From positions 256,453-320,452 of the forward strand of contig JXTB01000163.1 in NCBI GenBank assembly GCA_002914805.1: a stretch of DNA of 64,000 bases, read 5' to 3'. Below are positions 26,765 to 39,080 of the stretch, piece by piece. This DNA comes from Parasponia andersonii (taxonomy: Eukaryota > Streptophyta > Magnoliopsida > Rosales > Cannabaceae). Position numbers and translations under genes: made by a program. The notes beneath the pieces are model-generated. The model worked only from the letters and a program-made list of their open reading frames with translations, made no database searches and was not told where the DNA came from. The stretch's first letter is position 1, and each line of letters starts with the position of its first letter.

Positions 26765-27229
26765 AACAAAGCCTTTTTCTGGATTTTGTACACAGAAACT
26801 TGGTCATGTTGGTTTGCTGTCGGCTTGATCGGTAGCATAAGCCAATTAAACTTGTTTCTGCTGGAAATAAGCCAATTGATCTTCTTTCATAGTCATATTT
26901 CAACGGAAAAACATATGAGCCATTTATGATGCACTAATATTGTTATCTCTGTTTCGTGTGCTTGGTAGGGACAAATATTTCTGAAAATTTTCACTTTATT
27001 AATGAACTTTGCTTGCAGGACTTAATTCACTCGAGGTGTATTGTTTGTCCAAGTCTGATGCACACAATTTGTAGTGGGATGAATCCAACAACTTTTTAAT
27101 TTTTGAAAAGGCGAGAATAAAAATTAGCGTGTCAAAAAAGATGTTAAAAATTTCAATATTATTTCGAGTATCAAACCCAGAGTTATTGTTTCGAGGATAT
27201 TTGATTTTTTTTTTATGGTAATTTTTCAA

Positions 27230-27500
27230 AAAAGTTGAAAAATCCCAGAATTTGATATTGTTTTGAAAAATTCTGGATTTAATTATAAAAATATTATTTT
27301 TGAAAGTATTTAGAAAAATGTCACTTCTTATTAATTGATGAGATACATAAGCTAGTAATCGAGTTACTTAAAGTAATTATTAATTGATGAGATACATAAG
27401 GTAGTAGTCGAGATACTTAAAAGTAATTTGATATTAATTTTGAAGAAAAATACTATTTTTTAAATATTTTTAAAAATTGATATTTTTTTAAATTAATTTG
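27230..27500 (+). repeat. Interspersed repeat, family B, copy 2
   Basis: It reads forward what 21230-21520 reads in reverse: TGAAAAATCCCAGAA, TTCTTATTAATTGATGAG and repeated CGAGTTACTTAAA/CGAGATACTTAAAA motifs. It also contains a local direct repeat of about 57 bases: ATTAATTGATGAGATACATA occurs near 27334 and again near 27389. Confidence 0.5.
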
Positions 27501-28805
27501 GAATTTTTCAAAAAAAAAAAGAAGAAAAAATAGTCCATCCGAGATTTTTTAATTTTTGGTATTTTGGGCTTAGAATTTTGTAAGAAGTACTATTGTTTTC
27601 CTAGAAAAAAAAAGCACCTAGTTTTGCCAAGTTTGAGCACACAAGAGAGGTGAAATTAGTAACATTGGGATTTTATATATATTTTAGTATAATTTCATTA
27701 AAAAAATTGGTCAATTTTACTAATTACTCGGGAATTATGATTTGAGTAAAACTTATTTTTAGCTTATGAGCTTTATACCGAATCATATTTTGGCCTCTAA
27801 CTTTTAAAATAGCCCATTTAAGGCAATATATGAAAATTTTTCAATTTAGCCCTTCTTTTACTCTTTCATTATAAATGGATGGAAAGTCTCTATTTTAGTT
27901 TCTGAATAATTATAAAATTCTATTTTGATCCCCAAATTTTAAAACATCCCTCTCTTGGAACTCGATCCATCGAAGTTTTTAATTTTCATTCATACAATGA
28001 TTTTATTTCAAACAAACAAAAAAGAACCTGGGTCACTCACATGAAACTTTTAACAATGATATATTATACAGTTTACAAGGAAAAATTGAGGTAGTAGAAA
28101 TTTTATTTAATTCATATAGGGGCCAAATATAAAAATTACTAATGGATCAAATACATAAAAGAAATAACACATTAACATTTATAATGTTGACGATTTTCTT
28201 TTTGACAACTTCTATTTTCGTTTTATTTTTTTTTTCAATGTATGCATCTAAAGTTGTTTGTTTTTTCTTATGTATATCTTTTTTTTTTAAAAAAAAAAAT
28301 GAGACTTAACTAATGATCACCACTTATTATAAATTTAAAGGAAAATAACACACACACTCTACCAAGGTCTGAACTTGTATCTATTTATTAACTCTATTTT
28401 TTTTTCTTTTTATGTATAATGGACAAAAAATTTTGGATTTTATTTATGTACAAATGATGAGTTATATACATATATAGTAACTTTTATGCATATAAATGTT
28501 GACCTTTAAGTTTCCATATATGCACACATTAACTTTTGACTATATCTATTATTTTTAGTTTATAAGTCATACGTGTATCTTATTTAAAAAGAAAAAATAC
28601 AAGTATTAAATGGTAAAACTCTTTTTAAATTATTATATGTTCATTTATTGATAAACTAATAAATTGTTTATTTATTGATAAATAAATAACTATTTTCAAA
28701 TAATATTTTTTTTCCCAATTTTAATAGTATAACTTTATAGAGATTTTATGTACTATGACTATAAAAGTTAACCTTTCAACTTAAAAATATATTCTATTGA
28801 CAAAA

Positions 28806-28976
28806 GAGGAATATTAATTATACCCATTTTTACACTTTCTTATTCTTAGTGCCTGATACGTGAATTCCACTATAATTTATAATATTGTTAAAATATTAAA
28901 CTAAATAATGGCATCCACACCATAAATAGTGAGACTTGAAATAAAGAAAGAAAAAGAATATGTTTAGCAATCCCTT
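28806..28976. mobile_element. Small palindromic MITE-like element, copy 1
   Basis: The left arm (GAGGAATATTAATTATACCC, then TGATACGTGAATTCCACT) is roughly the reverse complement of the right arm (GGCATCCACACC, then TTTAGCAATCCCTTC). The left arm shares TGATACGTGAATTCCACT exactly with the copy at 35541-35730. It is about 170 bp and has no coding capacity, as expected of a MITE. Confidence 0.5.
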
Positions 28977-29099
28977 CTTTTTGTAAAAATGTGTAAAATA
29001 ATATATCTATTATCTATAAGTATGTAAAAAGAGCGAAGAAGTTTGCATCAAAACAATATAACTATTATCCATAGAGCATAAAGAATCTTAAAAAGAGAA

Positions 29100-29620
29100 A
29101 TTGGGTGAAATATACTACTATAATAGTGAATTTTAGAAAATACACTACTATTAATAGTTTTTAGATAAAATACACTCTTTTTAAAAAATAAGGTATAAAA
29201 AGACTTACATACACTTAGGTATAGGGCACCAAACAAGAGTGTCGAGATCTGGACAAGGTGTCTAGAAACTTGACAGAAAAAAAAAAGTACATCTAAGTGT
29301 TTAGTATTAGACAGAGTATCGAGCCGCGCTAGACATAGATGTCGAGAAGCTAAACAATGTGTCTAGAAATTTGATTTGAAAAACTATATATATTTGAGTA
29401 TTTAGCACCAAACAACGCTATACAAAATATCTAATAACTCGACTTTTCCTATGTAGTCAGAATGTGAACCCTTAATGAAATAGTGATATGGATATTTTTG
29501 TATTTTAAATAATTTAAAACTTAAAAAGATGTACTCGTCAAAAAATTATTGTAAAGGGTGTATTTCCTAAGATACACGATGCTAAAGGTGTATTTTGCAA
29601 AGAACCTTACTAAAAAAAGG
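29100..29620 (+). repeat. Interspersed repeat, family C, copy 1
   Basis: Starts near AATATACTACTATAATAG and ends near GTATTTCCTAAGATACAC. The body has degenerate GTGTCGAG / ACAAGGTGTCTAG motifs spaced tens of bases apart, then TAAATAATTTAAAACTTAAA. The same order recurs at 30290-30698. Class unknown; non-coding. Confidence 0.6.
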
Positions 29621-30289
29621 TCTAAGTAGCTCACTGTTAGATATTTTTCTAAACTCCATTTTTATTTTCTATTTTTCCTTTAAAAAAAACTTATTTGCTT
29701 TTGTGCGAACGTAACGTGTTTATCAAACAATTCAATAATTTTCATGAAATTTTTAGCCTTCTTTATAATAATTACTTACTTTGAATTGAATTATTAGAAA
29801 AAAAAATACTCCAATTTTATTATTATTATTTTTTTAATGTTTTTTTCATTTTTTTCATTATTTTTTTAATATATTTTTTCCCCTTATTGGTTAAAACTTA
29901 AGAGAGGAGAGACTGATAATCTCCTAAGTTGTTTGGTAGAAAGAATAATGAGTAGGAAGAATAAGTAGTATTTATTTCTAAAATTGTTATATTACCCATT
30001 TTAATATTTTTTTAATAAATTTTTAAGGTAAATATATTAGTTCCCACTCTTCCTTTTTCTTTTCTACACTAATTCCTTCAAAATGGGAGGATGACATTTG
30101 GTGATCCCGAAGGGAGACATCACCCCTCGACCTTTCCTCTCCCAAATACTTTCCCTTTACCAAATAAGTGATTGGAGCTCTCATTCTATTCTCGTTTACC
30201 CTTCCAAAAATTAATCATATCAAACATAGAGTAAAAATCAGGGCCAAAGTAGGACTCGACCCGAAATAACTTGATTTTAATAGGAAAAT

Positions 30290-30698
30290 TAGGTAAAATA
30301 TACCCATCTCAATAGTTTTTAGATGAAATACACAACTTTTAAGTATAAAAAGACTTTTATATCTTTAAGTCGAGAGCTAGACAAGGTCTCTAGGAACTTA
30401 ACAAAAAGGAAAAAAAATATACATTTGAGTATTTCGCACCAGATAGGATGTCAAGGATACTAGACATTATATCAAGTAGTGCCAAATAAGGTATCCAACA
30501 ACTCGAAAGTGCTAGACAGGATGTCGAACGACGTTGAAAAATGCGTCTAGCAACTCAATCTTTCATATCTATTTGGAATATATCTTTGATGAAATAAGTG
30601 CTTGAGACATTTTTGTATTTAAAATAATTTAAAACTTAAAAATGTGTACTCATCAAAAAATTATTAAGAATACTATATTTCTTAAAATATACTATAGC
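30290..30698 (+). repeat. Interspersed repeat, family C, copy 2
   Basis: Direct repeat of 29100-29620: TTTTTAGATGAAATACAC, AGACAAGGTCTCTAGGAACT, AAATAATTTAAAACTTAAAA and the TCATCAAAAAATTATT stretch are shared in the same order. It ends at an assembly gap (30699-30711), so its right limit is unknown. Confidence 0.6.
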
Positions 30699-31273
30699 NN
30701 NNNNNNNNNNNTTAAAACAATTTGGGACTTACCTTGGCATTATTACGCATAACCTTTTTTTTTTTTTTGAATGGCAATATTATTATTCATAACTTAAGTC
30801 ATAAAAGATAAAAGTCATTGATCATTAATCATATCCAATTTAGCACCGCGTTTCTTTTCCTAAAGTCTCAATTTTATTTTTAATCATATCCAATCATATC
30901 AAATACTTATTTTTTTTTTAAAAAAAAATCATATCATATCAATTATCAAATATTGCTTGAACTAAAGAAAAAAAAATAAATAGAAAAATTCACTTAAGTA
31001 AAAATTGTTTATGTCAACAACTCAGAAAAAACATGTCCCCACCCAAAAAAAAAGGAGAAAAAAACTCGGAAGTAAACACGCTTTAAGAAATGTTTTGTCG
31101 ATAACCAGTTATAACATTTTTATAATGTATGACACAATTTATAATTGTATCATATGTGCCTGAAATCATTTGGATGTTACACAGGTCAACAATTTATAAT
31201 GAATACAAATTTAATAAAGAAAGTACTATTAATCATATGGGTTTTTAATTGCATTTTCATACTTTAAAAAAGT

Positions 31274-31305
<32 letters not shown>

Positions 31306-31698
31306 TGAATAACATGTTTTTAGATTGAGTATTGCTCTATTTATTTATTTATTTATTTATTTTTTCTATTTCTTACGTCCTTTAGTCATTTTTTACAATG
31401 CACTTTTATGTGTTATTACAATTTAAAATAATCTTTAGCATGCATAAACATTTTAAGTTCATCTAACGTCCTTGGATAATAATATATTGGATTTCTTTCA
31501 ATATCGTAACTTGGAACTTATTTTATAAAATGTTACAACAAGGATTACTTACCATTCTCATGGATTCAGAGAAAATTAGATTATGTTTCAGTCGTGAATT
31601 TCGAGTTTTGTAGATTAAGAAGCTCAATACAAGTTAGAATTCGAGAGTGTGTTATTTGTCACAAGGCATCTTCAGAGAATGAAACGGAGTCGCCACAG

Positions 31699-31704
31699 TT
31701 TATT
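31699..31704 (-). terminator. Possible poly(A) signal of FSD2
   Basis: AATAAA on the minus strand, about 150 bases past the FSD2 stop codon. Confidence 0.4.
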
Positions 31705-31853
31705 TGAAATAACAGCAGAAAACTAGCATACAACAAAATCCTGGCAAGTGCCTCCTCTATACTGACCTCTATCATAAAATAAAATTACATAAAATAAATT
31801 TGACCAACCAAAATTCTATCCTAGTTAACTCTCACAGCAAAATAAAAAGAACC

Positions 31854-33923
31854 TCATTCGGCTTCCGAGTCATCACTGTTGTCATCCACGTACACCTCAT
31901 CCTCGCTGTCCGACGTATTTTCAGCTTCCTTTTTATTCCTCTCTTCTTCCAACTCTCTTTCGGCAGCTTGAGACTTTGCTAATTCAAGTCTAGAACTGAC
32001 TGAATCCCATGACACAAGTTTCTCTACGAAGAGTGATATGTAATCATGTCGTCGGTTCTGCAGGAAGAACAGTCATGATTATGTTCAGAATTGTCTGTGC
32101 TGGATAGCCTGAATAGGTTAGGTGATCATATTGATTGAAAACTGATTTTCATTTGGACATTATAACAACAAACCTCACCTCAAAATCAATGTAGTAAGCA
32201 TGCTGTTAAGAAAAACCAAATCCACAAGAATAAAGTTAGTAATCAGTGATCAACATTTACTTTTCCATACAATATTTCAGTTTGACTAATTTAATTTAAT
32301 CAGAAATGAACATAGTAATTGCCAATTACCTCCCAAACGTCAATGGTAAGAAGGGGCTGCATGAAATGAAAAACAAATATCATTCATTATACGAAAAGAA
32401 GTAATTCCTACTAGAATCTCACATTTATGATAGGCATGTTATAACAAGAATAAGGGATTTTGTCAATCAAAAAACTCACGTAATAGTTCCAAACAAGTGG
32501 GTTTACAGCATTGGGGCTCTTCACAATAACAAGCTTTTTGTCTAGCTCCGATGGCCTAGGATTTAATGCGTTCCCGACATCAAGTCTACCAGTTTTGTCT
32601 AGACCAGAAGAAAAGACAACCGATAATAATTATAACCGTATGTACTAATTCACCAACTAATATAACAGAAGCATTGGTTATATCACTCACATGCCAGCCA
32701 AACCCAGCCAGATCCAAATTGTGTAGCTGCAGCTGTCCTGAACTCTCCAATGAACTTATCGAATGAACCAAAATCTCGTTCAATTAGCTCTAGAAGCTCC
32801 CCAGACGGCTTTCCTCCTCCACCTGGTTTTATGGATTCCCAGAAGAAGTCGTGGTTCCAAATCTGTAATAATAATAATGTATTTTATCTTCTTTCTTTAA
32901 GAAGGCAATTGGGAAAGTTTAGGAATGACACTAATCAAAGAGAAATAAAGAATTCTATATGGTGTGCGCTCGTCTTTTTTTATCGACAGCCAAAGGTAGC
33001 AATCTGAAAGAAGTCAAATCCACAAACTTTACTGTAATCAAACATTGCAATACAATATTAGAAATTAGAATACTTATGACATTCATAGCATGTTTCAACA
33101 ACTAGCAAAAGAGTAAGAAGAGAAGTAATCAAAACCCAATTGAAAAATCAAGTCAAATCAACAAAAACATCAAATAAAACACCTGAAAAGTAGTGGCTCT
33201 TACAAAAAAGATTCAACCAATGTTCAAATAAAAATTGCTCCGGTTAGAATACAACCCCCAAACCCAATCAAAGCATATCAACTGAAAACAATTCGAAAAC
33301 ACCGATTTTCTTCACGTACCTGTGCTGCATTGTTGAAAGGTGGAAGAATATCTCCCTTGTTGTATGTACGGACTATAACGTCTTCCAACGGCAATTCGTC
33401 CAATTCTGTTCCCACAATTTGCTTATTTAGATTCTCCACATAACCCCTTTGGTGCTTCCCCCAATGGTACTCAAGGGTCTCTTGGCTCATACTGGGCTCC
33501 AAACCATTCTGCCACCACAAAGCACATATTACAACGTGTCGAAAAATAATGAGCTCAGCAACGTTACTCAACACTAAGAAATAAGCCAAAAAAAAACCTA
33601 TTCGGGTTAAACAAACGGCTATCATTGAGAACATTTAACAAACAGGTGGAAGGCAGTAACTTGATATCTCACCAGTGGATATGGGGGAGGCTTTAGCTCA
33701 AACTGGGCAGTGACTTTATTATGACCAGCCTTCCTTGTACAACATGGTGTCTGCTTTGCATATTATTATGACATTAAGTAAGTGTATAAGTGGNAACGTT
33801 GTCAAAGTTTTTTACCTCTTTCTTTGGGCATTGCAGTCTACGAGCTGACCCCAAATTTAGTCCACAGGTTAGCGAATAAAGCCTAGTTGTTGTTGTTGTT
33901 GCAAGCGGTGCCACTGCCACCAT
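31854..33923 (-). CDS. FSD2: Fe-superoxide dismutase, chloroplastic (FSD2 type)
   Basis: Eight coding exons in transcript order: 33923-33816, 33753-33673, 33508-33320, 32862-32691, 32598-32480, 32356-32330, 32202-32179, 32057-31854; 307 residues, near the 305 of Arabidopsis FSD2. The enzyme turns superoxide into hydrogen peroxide and oxygen; FSD2 and FSD3 act at plastid nucleoids. An N-terminal Ser/Thr/Arg-rich stretch of about 50 residues is the likely transit peptide. The mature part begins around [18 protein letters not shown]. Metal ligands are visible: H78 (EYHWGKH), H130 (WNHDFFW), D229 and H233 (DVWEHAYY); H82 and Y86 of the active-site gate are kept, and [10 protein letters not shown] is typical of the family. 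Residue 83, usually His in this motif, is Gln. The C-terminal tail is very acidic ([19 protein letters not shown]), as in FSD2. Exons 6 and 7 are only 27 and 24 bases. The ATG used is the first in frame. Confidence 0.95.
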
Positions 33924-35139
33924 TTCCAAACCTCCGAAATTATTCCGAGAGCTCAAAAGAGTAATTAACAACTAGAGAAAGTAAAACAAGCGTACTACAA
34001 TACAACTAACGAAAACTAAAGACTCTTGGGTTTAAGCCCTGCTCCAGCCCAACATACCCTTTTATTTTTATTTATTTATTTTTTCTTCAAGAATTGCAAA
34101 CGACCCATTTGTATCTGTCGTTTGAAAAGCACCGTTTGTTTGCTACTATGCTCCTTTTCTCAATTTCACTTGCGGTTGTGTTAATGTCTGAGCCTGAATT
34201 TATAGCATGTCTCGATCAATATTGCCCCCACGCCATATCGACTTCTATAGAATGTCTCGGTACTGCCCCCGAGCTATTGAAAATTTAAACTATTAAAATC
34301 GTCATTTCGTCAGGCAAATGTTATAATTTGAAAGCGTTTTATTTTTGTAAACACAAATGAGTATTTGGGATTGCAATTAGTAAAATGGCAGGTATCGTTT
34401 TTCAACTATTTGCCTCTCATAGAGTGACATCGTAGTAGTTCAAGAGCCACAGTTGAGAACTTTTAATAATTCAAAAGATATATTGAGATTTGAGACACTC
34501 TCGTTAAACCATGACTACTTGTACTGGTTGTCCAAAGCACTTCCGTTGTATTGTATTGTATGTCCACTTTTAAACTCTCTTTTATCTCTTTGTGATAACC
34601 TTAATTGGGCTGTTAACAAGTTCTAATGAACTAGATTTCTCGAAAATACATATTACTTAAGTCTCATGGCACCGAAACCTCTGTGTCAACCAAAATCCAG
34701 TAGTGGCCCTCGGGTTTCAATTATTCTAAGATTTGACACTTTGCACTTTTATCTAAGCTAGGCTGTTTCTTGGCTTCAGGCTCCATGACTCTATGTGTGG
34801 AGGTTTTTCGTAAGAAATATTGGTTAAGCTCTAACTTTTGGGGCATGCATGCGAAATTCTAGACTCTGCCTCCACAGCTGCGAAGGGCATCTAATCTTCT
34901 AATAGGGATTTTATTCCCAATGGGAGTTGTTTTCTAATAGGGAGCACATCTTTTGTGGATTTACAAAATTCTCCTTGGATGTCATTGTTAGATGTGACAA
35001 ATACATGAGCTTCCTTTAATACTATACGTTAGAAGGATACTTAGTGCATTTTATCGACCATCCCACCCGTTACTTGCTCATGGGACTTTGGGCAACTCAA
35101 CACTTGGTTCTGTTCAGAATCTGCAGGGGAGTTCAATAA

Positions 35140-35480
35140 GATTCCTGTTCTTCTTAATCCATCCAATGATATTTTGATTTGGAACGACCTAAGAATGGGC
35201 AATTCTCTATCAAAAGTGCTTTTTAGGATGCTAATAAATCATATCTTGGTGATGAAAATTTCTTATGGAAAAGCTTTTGGAATTCTAAGCTTCATAGTTG
35301 TTTAAATTTTCTTCTTACGGATTGGTAAGAATGCCTTGACTACATATGAAAGATTGTCTGCTATATTTGGATAGGCAAATTTTGGGTGTTGCTTATACTC
35401 AAGTGGCTCAGATACCATTGTGCATTTGTTTTTGTTCTGTCCCTTTGTCAAATTAATATGGTTTGGAAGCAAGTAGAGCA
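35140..35480 (+). pseudogene. LINE (L1-type) remnant, zf-RVT end of ORF2
   Basis: Translated pieces read NPSNDILIWNDL, then NGQFSIKSAF, DENFLWKSFWNSKLHS and, near 35330-35475, NALTTYERLSAIFG, DTIVHLFLFCPFVKLIWFG. This is the order of the reverse-transcriptase zinc-binding (zf-RVT) region at the end of plant LINE ORF2 proteins: W-x-G-x-FSVKSAY, then LPTxxRL, then ETxxHLFxxCPxxxxIW. In-frame stops follow KSAF (35224) and IFG, and the frame shifts between the two halves, so it is a dead 5'-truncated copy. The 5' boundary may lie farther upstream (about 34860), where similarity is weak. Confidence 0.65.
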
Positions 35481-35540
35481 AAAGGATGGACTGGTTGTCT
35501 TTTAGAAAGATTTTTCTACCTTACTCATATTAATGAGAGA

Positions 35541-35730
35541 GATGAATGTGAAAATATTCTCTCTTTGTTCTTCTTTTTTATATTTTTCAGTCTCACAGTC
35601 TGATACGTGAATTCCACTGTCCAGTTTAATATTTTAATAATGCAATAATCCAAAGTAGAATCCACGTGTCAAGTAGTGAACTAGGAGAGTGTAAAAGAGA
35701 ATATAAAAGAGAGTGCAACTAACATTCCTC
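35541..35730. mobile_element. Small palindromic MITE-like element, copy 2
   Basis: TGATACGTGAATTCCACT near 35600 faces its near reverse complement AGTAGAATCCACGTGTCA near 35654, and the outer arms (ATATTCTCTCTTTG and AAGAGAGTGCAACTAACATTCCTC) are also roughly complementary. It shares the inner motif with 28806-28976. It is short and non-coding. Confidence 0.6.
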
Positions 35731-37335
35731 TAATCGATAATATAAAGACTTGGAGTGAGAATTCTCTCTCTTTCCAACAGTATTATGTGATGGAATCTAA
35801 TTTGCAAGGAACTCCACCTTTTATTGAGGCTCTTGTTATGATCCTACAAGGGCATCACTACTCCATATTGGAAAGCACCTGAGAATGACCTCAATTGCTA
35901 TGGAGTCAATTGTTACTCAGGCTATGGGGCAAAAATTACTATGCCCTTCATAATTCATTTATGGACAAATCGTATCTTTGTCCCCAAAACCATCGCCTGT
36001 ATAGAGTTTTGCCTTATAAACTATTTCTCTTTGCAAAAACACCCCCCGAGTTATCAGATTATAGAAAAAAAAGTTCATTCTATTATCTTTCGTGATGAAA
36101 TAGAGATATATCTTCCTATTTAGAGTATTGAAGATGATTTTGTAATAAATTCTTTACAAATGGAAGACAATAATGTGGACAGAAGGTAATAGAATGGGCT
36201 AGGTTTTAGCCTTAATGAAGGCTGTGGACTAGTCTTTTGGAGAAGAAAACTACAGCCTGAGAGGAAAAATGAAAAAAAAAAAAAAAATTAGCGCCTAATC
36301 TAGTGGTATAGAGGTGAAGGCATTAAATATGATGATAAAAATTTCAACTAATTTTGTTTTGGAGTGACACGTCATAATTTCATCTGAGTTATAAATGAAA
36401 GATAACAAAAGAGAAATTTTTTACACAATTGAACAATTCGAGGAAAATCTTTTAAAGAGAAATAATTTAAGGGTTAAATTTGGCGTAGACGACAATTCAG
36501 AAGGTAAAGATATAATTTGTCCTCATTTTTATTTTTAATTGGAAATTGTGGTTATTTTATTTACTTGCATATGCGTGAGTTTCAATTACTGTAAGTAGAA
36601 AGTTTCTTGTTTTATAGTGCTTGTTGTTGAATGCTATACGGATGATGACAAAGAGAACTAAGCAAGAGGCGTTCTAGGCAATGGTTTTCTTTATGATGCT
36701 TCTTAAGTAAATGATATGGGCAGTCAAGCAAGCAAAGGGAAAAAGCGAACTAACAGAAATTCTCATGAATGAGAAATGATTATACTCTAGTTACGGATGA
36801 GGATCAACCTTTATCTGACTAAGCTCTAGTTGTCAATGCATTGATGAGAATTGGTCTTATGTATGGGCTAGGAAATGGTTATCAGCTACAGCTACACGTT
36901 GATGAGCCTTAATCTCTAGTAATTGAGCTCTAGTTTTTGGTTGGCAATAGGCGTGACTCGTGGGATTGCTCTTCGCAGACCCAATTACAAATTTGGAAGG
37001 GGATCTCCGATGTCAGTTGCGGCTCGGCTCTGGCACAAAAGTTGCAAGCAAGCACTGCCTCCACTACTTAGTCTAGATAGACACTCTCTTCCTTCCTTGT
37101 TTGCAAGAACTTTCCCCTGAAAGTTACGAAACCGTTCCAACAATAGAGTTTTGTGCGCGATAAGGTGGCGAAAAAGAATTCTCCTTTTACTTTTTCTCAC
37201 ACTTCTACTATTATCGAACACCATATTTTTATGCTCTACTATTTCCCATACAAGTAATAATAAGTAGGGGTACCAAAAATAATTTACACTATATAAAACT
37301 AACATTTATTTTAATCATGTTTTATCTTACATAAA

Positions 37336-37725
37336 ATGAGACTATACNTGACTGCAGCAGGGCTTCATAGAAAGTTACAGTTATCAGAAATTGAAGAATT
37401 GCAGAACGATGCATATGATAATTCCAAAATCTACAAGGCGAAACTGAAAGCAACCTATGACAAACAAATTTTGCAAAAGAATTTTGAGCCAAACCAACGA
37501 GTTCATCTTTATAATTCTCGATTGTATCTCCACCCTAGTAAGCTGAGATCTCGATGGACCGGTCCATTTATTGTAAAACAAGATTTTTCAAATAGTGTTG
37601 TTGAGATTCAAGATCTAACTGACAGGCGAATTTTTTGTGTAAATGGACAACGGTTGAAGAATTTTGTGGAGAGGGTAGACCAATATGAGGAGATTATTTT
37701 GGTGGCTCCTGTGTACCATGACTGA
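37336..37725 (+). mobile_element. Ty3/Gypsy pol fragment (Athila/Tat-like), fossil
   Basis: The frame encodes the end of an integrase: an ELQNDAYDNSKIYK-type stretch, then FEPNQRVHLYNSRLYLHPSK, KLRSRWTGPFIVK and a VEIQDL block, typical of the region after the catalytic core in plant Athila/Tat-lineage Gypsy elements. Only this C-terminal part is present. No LTRs can be paired to it and upstream pol is missing, so it is an old, broken relic. A long poly-T tract (about 37769-37798) follows. Confidence 0.75.
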
Positions 37726-37766
37726 TCAGGTTTTATCTTTCTGTACTATATTTTATTTTTCTTTCT

Positions 37767-37798
<32 letters not shown>

Positions 37799-38954
37799 CA
37801 GTATGCTTCAACACCATGTTTCTTGACAAGCATATTCTGAAAGGTCTGCCAGGAGCAGGACACCCCTACAACATTTCTCCCAGAGTTAAAAATAAAACAA
37901 TTAAAGAAAAAAGTTTTTATTATTTAAAAAAAGGCAAAAGATTCTTATTCTTATTATTATTATTATTTTTGGGTAAACTTCTTATTTCTCATTCTTATTT
38001 AATGGCTAGATTTCAAAGACGATTGAGAAAGGCTACACACCAAAAAAAAAATAAAAAAAAAATGAAGAGGATGGAATTTGTGTGTCCTTTTGGAACCGAA
38101 AGCAAAAATACCGTTAACCATCGCCAAAGCCTTAGACGCCATAGCCAAGTGAGAGTGAGAAACCAGTAGAAAATAAGAGAAAAGAGAGGGACCGCCATAG
38201 CTGAAGAGGAAAAACCTAGCAGTTGACCCTATTCCGGATCAATTTTCCTCCCCCATTTTGATACTGTAAGAAGAAACTTTAATTTTTTTTTTTTTGGGTG
38301 GGTTTCGTGTAACTTTTATTGTTTGATTCATATATCATACATTTTTTGTAAATTAATAGCATTTGATTCAACAATACCCATTACTTTCATCAACCCTTTT
38401 CGACGAAAACAGTAAAGATTGATCCCAGTTGAGTTGTTTGACCGAGTTTTCCGAGTCATACGAGTTACTCTTACTGACATAGCTCGGTTGAAGCAGGGCA
38501 TAAATTGTAAAAAAAAAAAAAAGAAAAAAGAAAAAGAAAAAACACCCAAGTTGAGTTTGTCCTAAATGTTTGATAATCCCTGTGAATTTCTTACAGAACA
38601 CTTAAAAAAATATTATGTGAAAAATGGAGTTTATATTGCTTATTGGTGTGTTTATATCTATATGAGTCTCTTTATTTGTTATATATTATGGATAGGTATT
38701 AAGCAATAGTGATTTAGGCTTATATGCAGCGAGTTTTCTGTTGCTTATTTGTTTGGCACCAAATGAATGTAGTAGTTTTCTGAAGCTAATGGTTTTTTCA
38801 GTGATTGGATCACTAGCTTCTTTGGCATGGTGAAGAATGCCTAAGAAATATCAGTGAGGAGCATGTTGTGGGATTATGGAATGAGAGAATTTCACCCGTG
38901 TCTTGGTTATCCGGTAACATTAGGTTGGAGGTGAATATTAGAGATCATACTCTT

Positions 38955-39080
38955 GTAATGTGGGGTAGGTCAAGTGGTCAGGCCATGGTTTGCTCCCATG
39001 AGGTTTGGGTTTGAATCAATTCCTCGAGGGGACTATCTGGTAATTGCTAGAGTTCAATAGTAGGACCTGATACAAAAATA
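38955..39080 (+). mobile_element. Possible tRNA-derived SINE fragment
   Basis: TAGGTCAAGTGGTCAGG (about 38966) resembles a pol III A box and GGTTTGGGTTTGAATCAA (about 39003) a B box, spaced as in tRNA-derived plant SINEs. The sequence cannot fold as a true tRNA gene. It lies in the 5' leader intron of the Ycf20-like gene. Ends and family are uncertain. Confidence 0.4.

Larger units (their letters stand above)
26622..31853. other. Intergenic region between MIP1 and FSD2
   Basis: This 5.2-kb AT-rich interval has no supported gene. It holds the MIP1 3' end, family B copy 2, a small palindromic MITE-like element, two direct copies of family C, an assembly gap and the FSD2 3' region. A further block at about 29900-30240 (starts near AAGTTGTTTGGTAG, ends near ATATCAAACATAGAG) may be another MITE-like insertion lying between the two family C copies. 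Confidence 0.6.
33924..37335. other. Interval upstream of FSD2, repeat remnants only
   Basis: No intact gene is seen. The first few hundred bases are the FSD2 promoter side. Farther on are a LINE remnant (35140-35480) and a MITE-like element (35541-35730). The stretch 36600-37130 is relatively GC-rich and has a 65-codon frame at 36923-37120 that I cannot assign; it may belong to degraded retroelement DNA next to the Gypsy fragment. Confidence 0.5.

Noticed and set aside
37769-37798. Poly-T tract as the tail of a processed retrogene
   Set aside because: No host coding sequence lies in reverse orientation next to it; simple low-complexity expansion is enough.
38966-39030. A tRNA gene, because of A-box and B-box-like sequence
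   Set aside because: No acceptor stem or cloverleaf can be drawn; a SINE-like fragment fits better.
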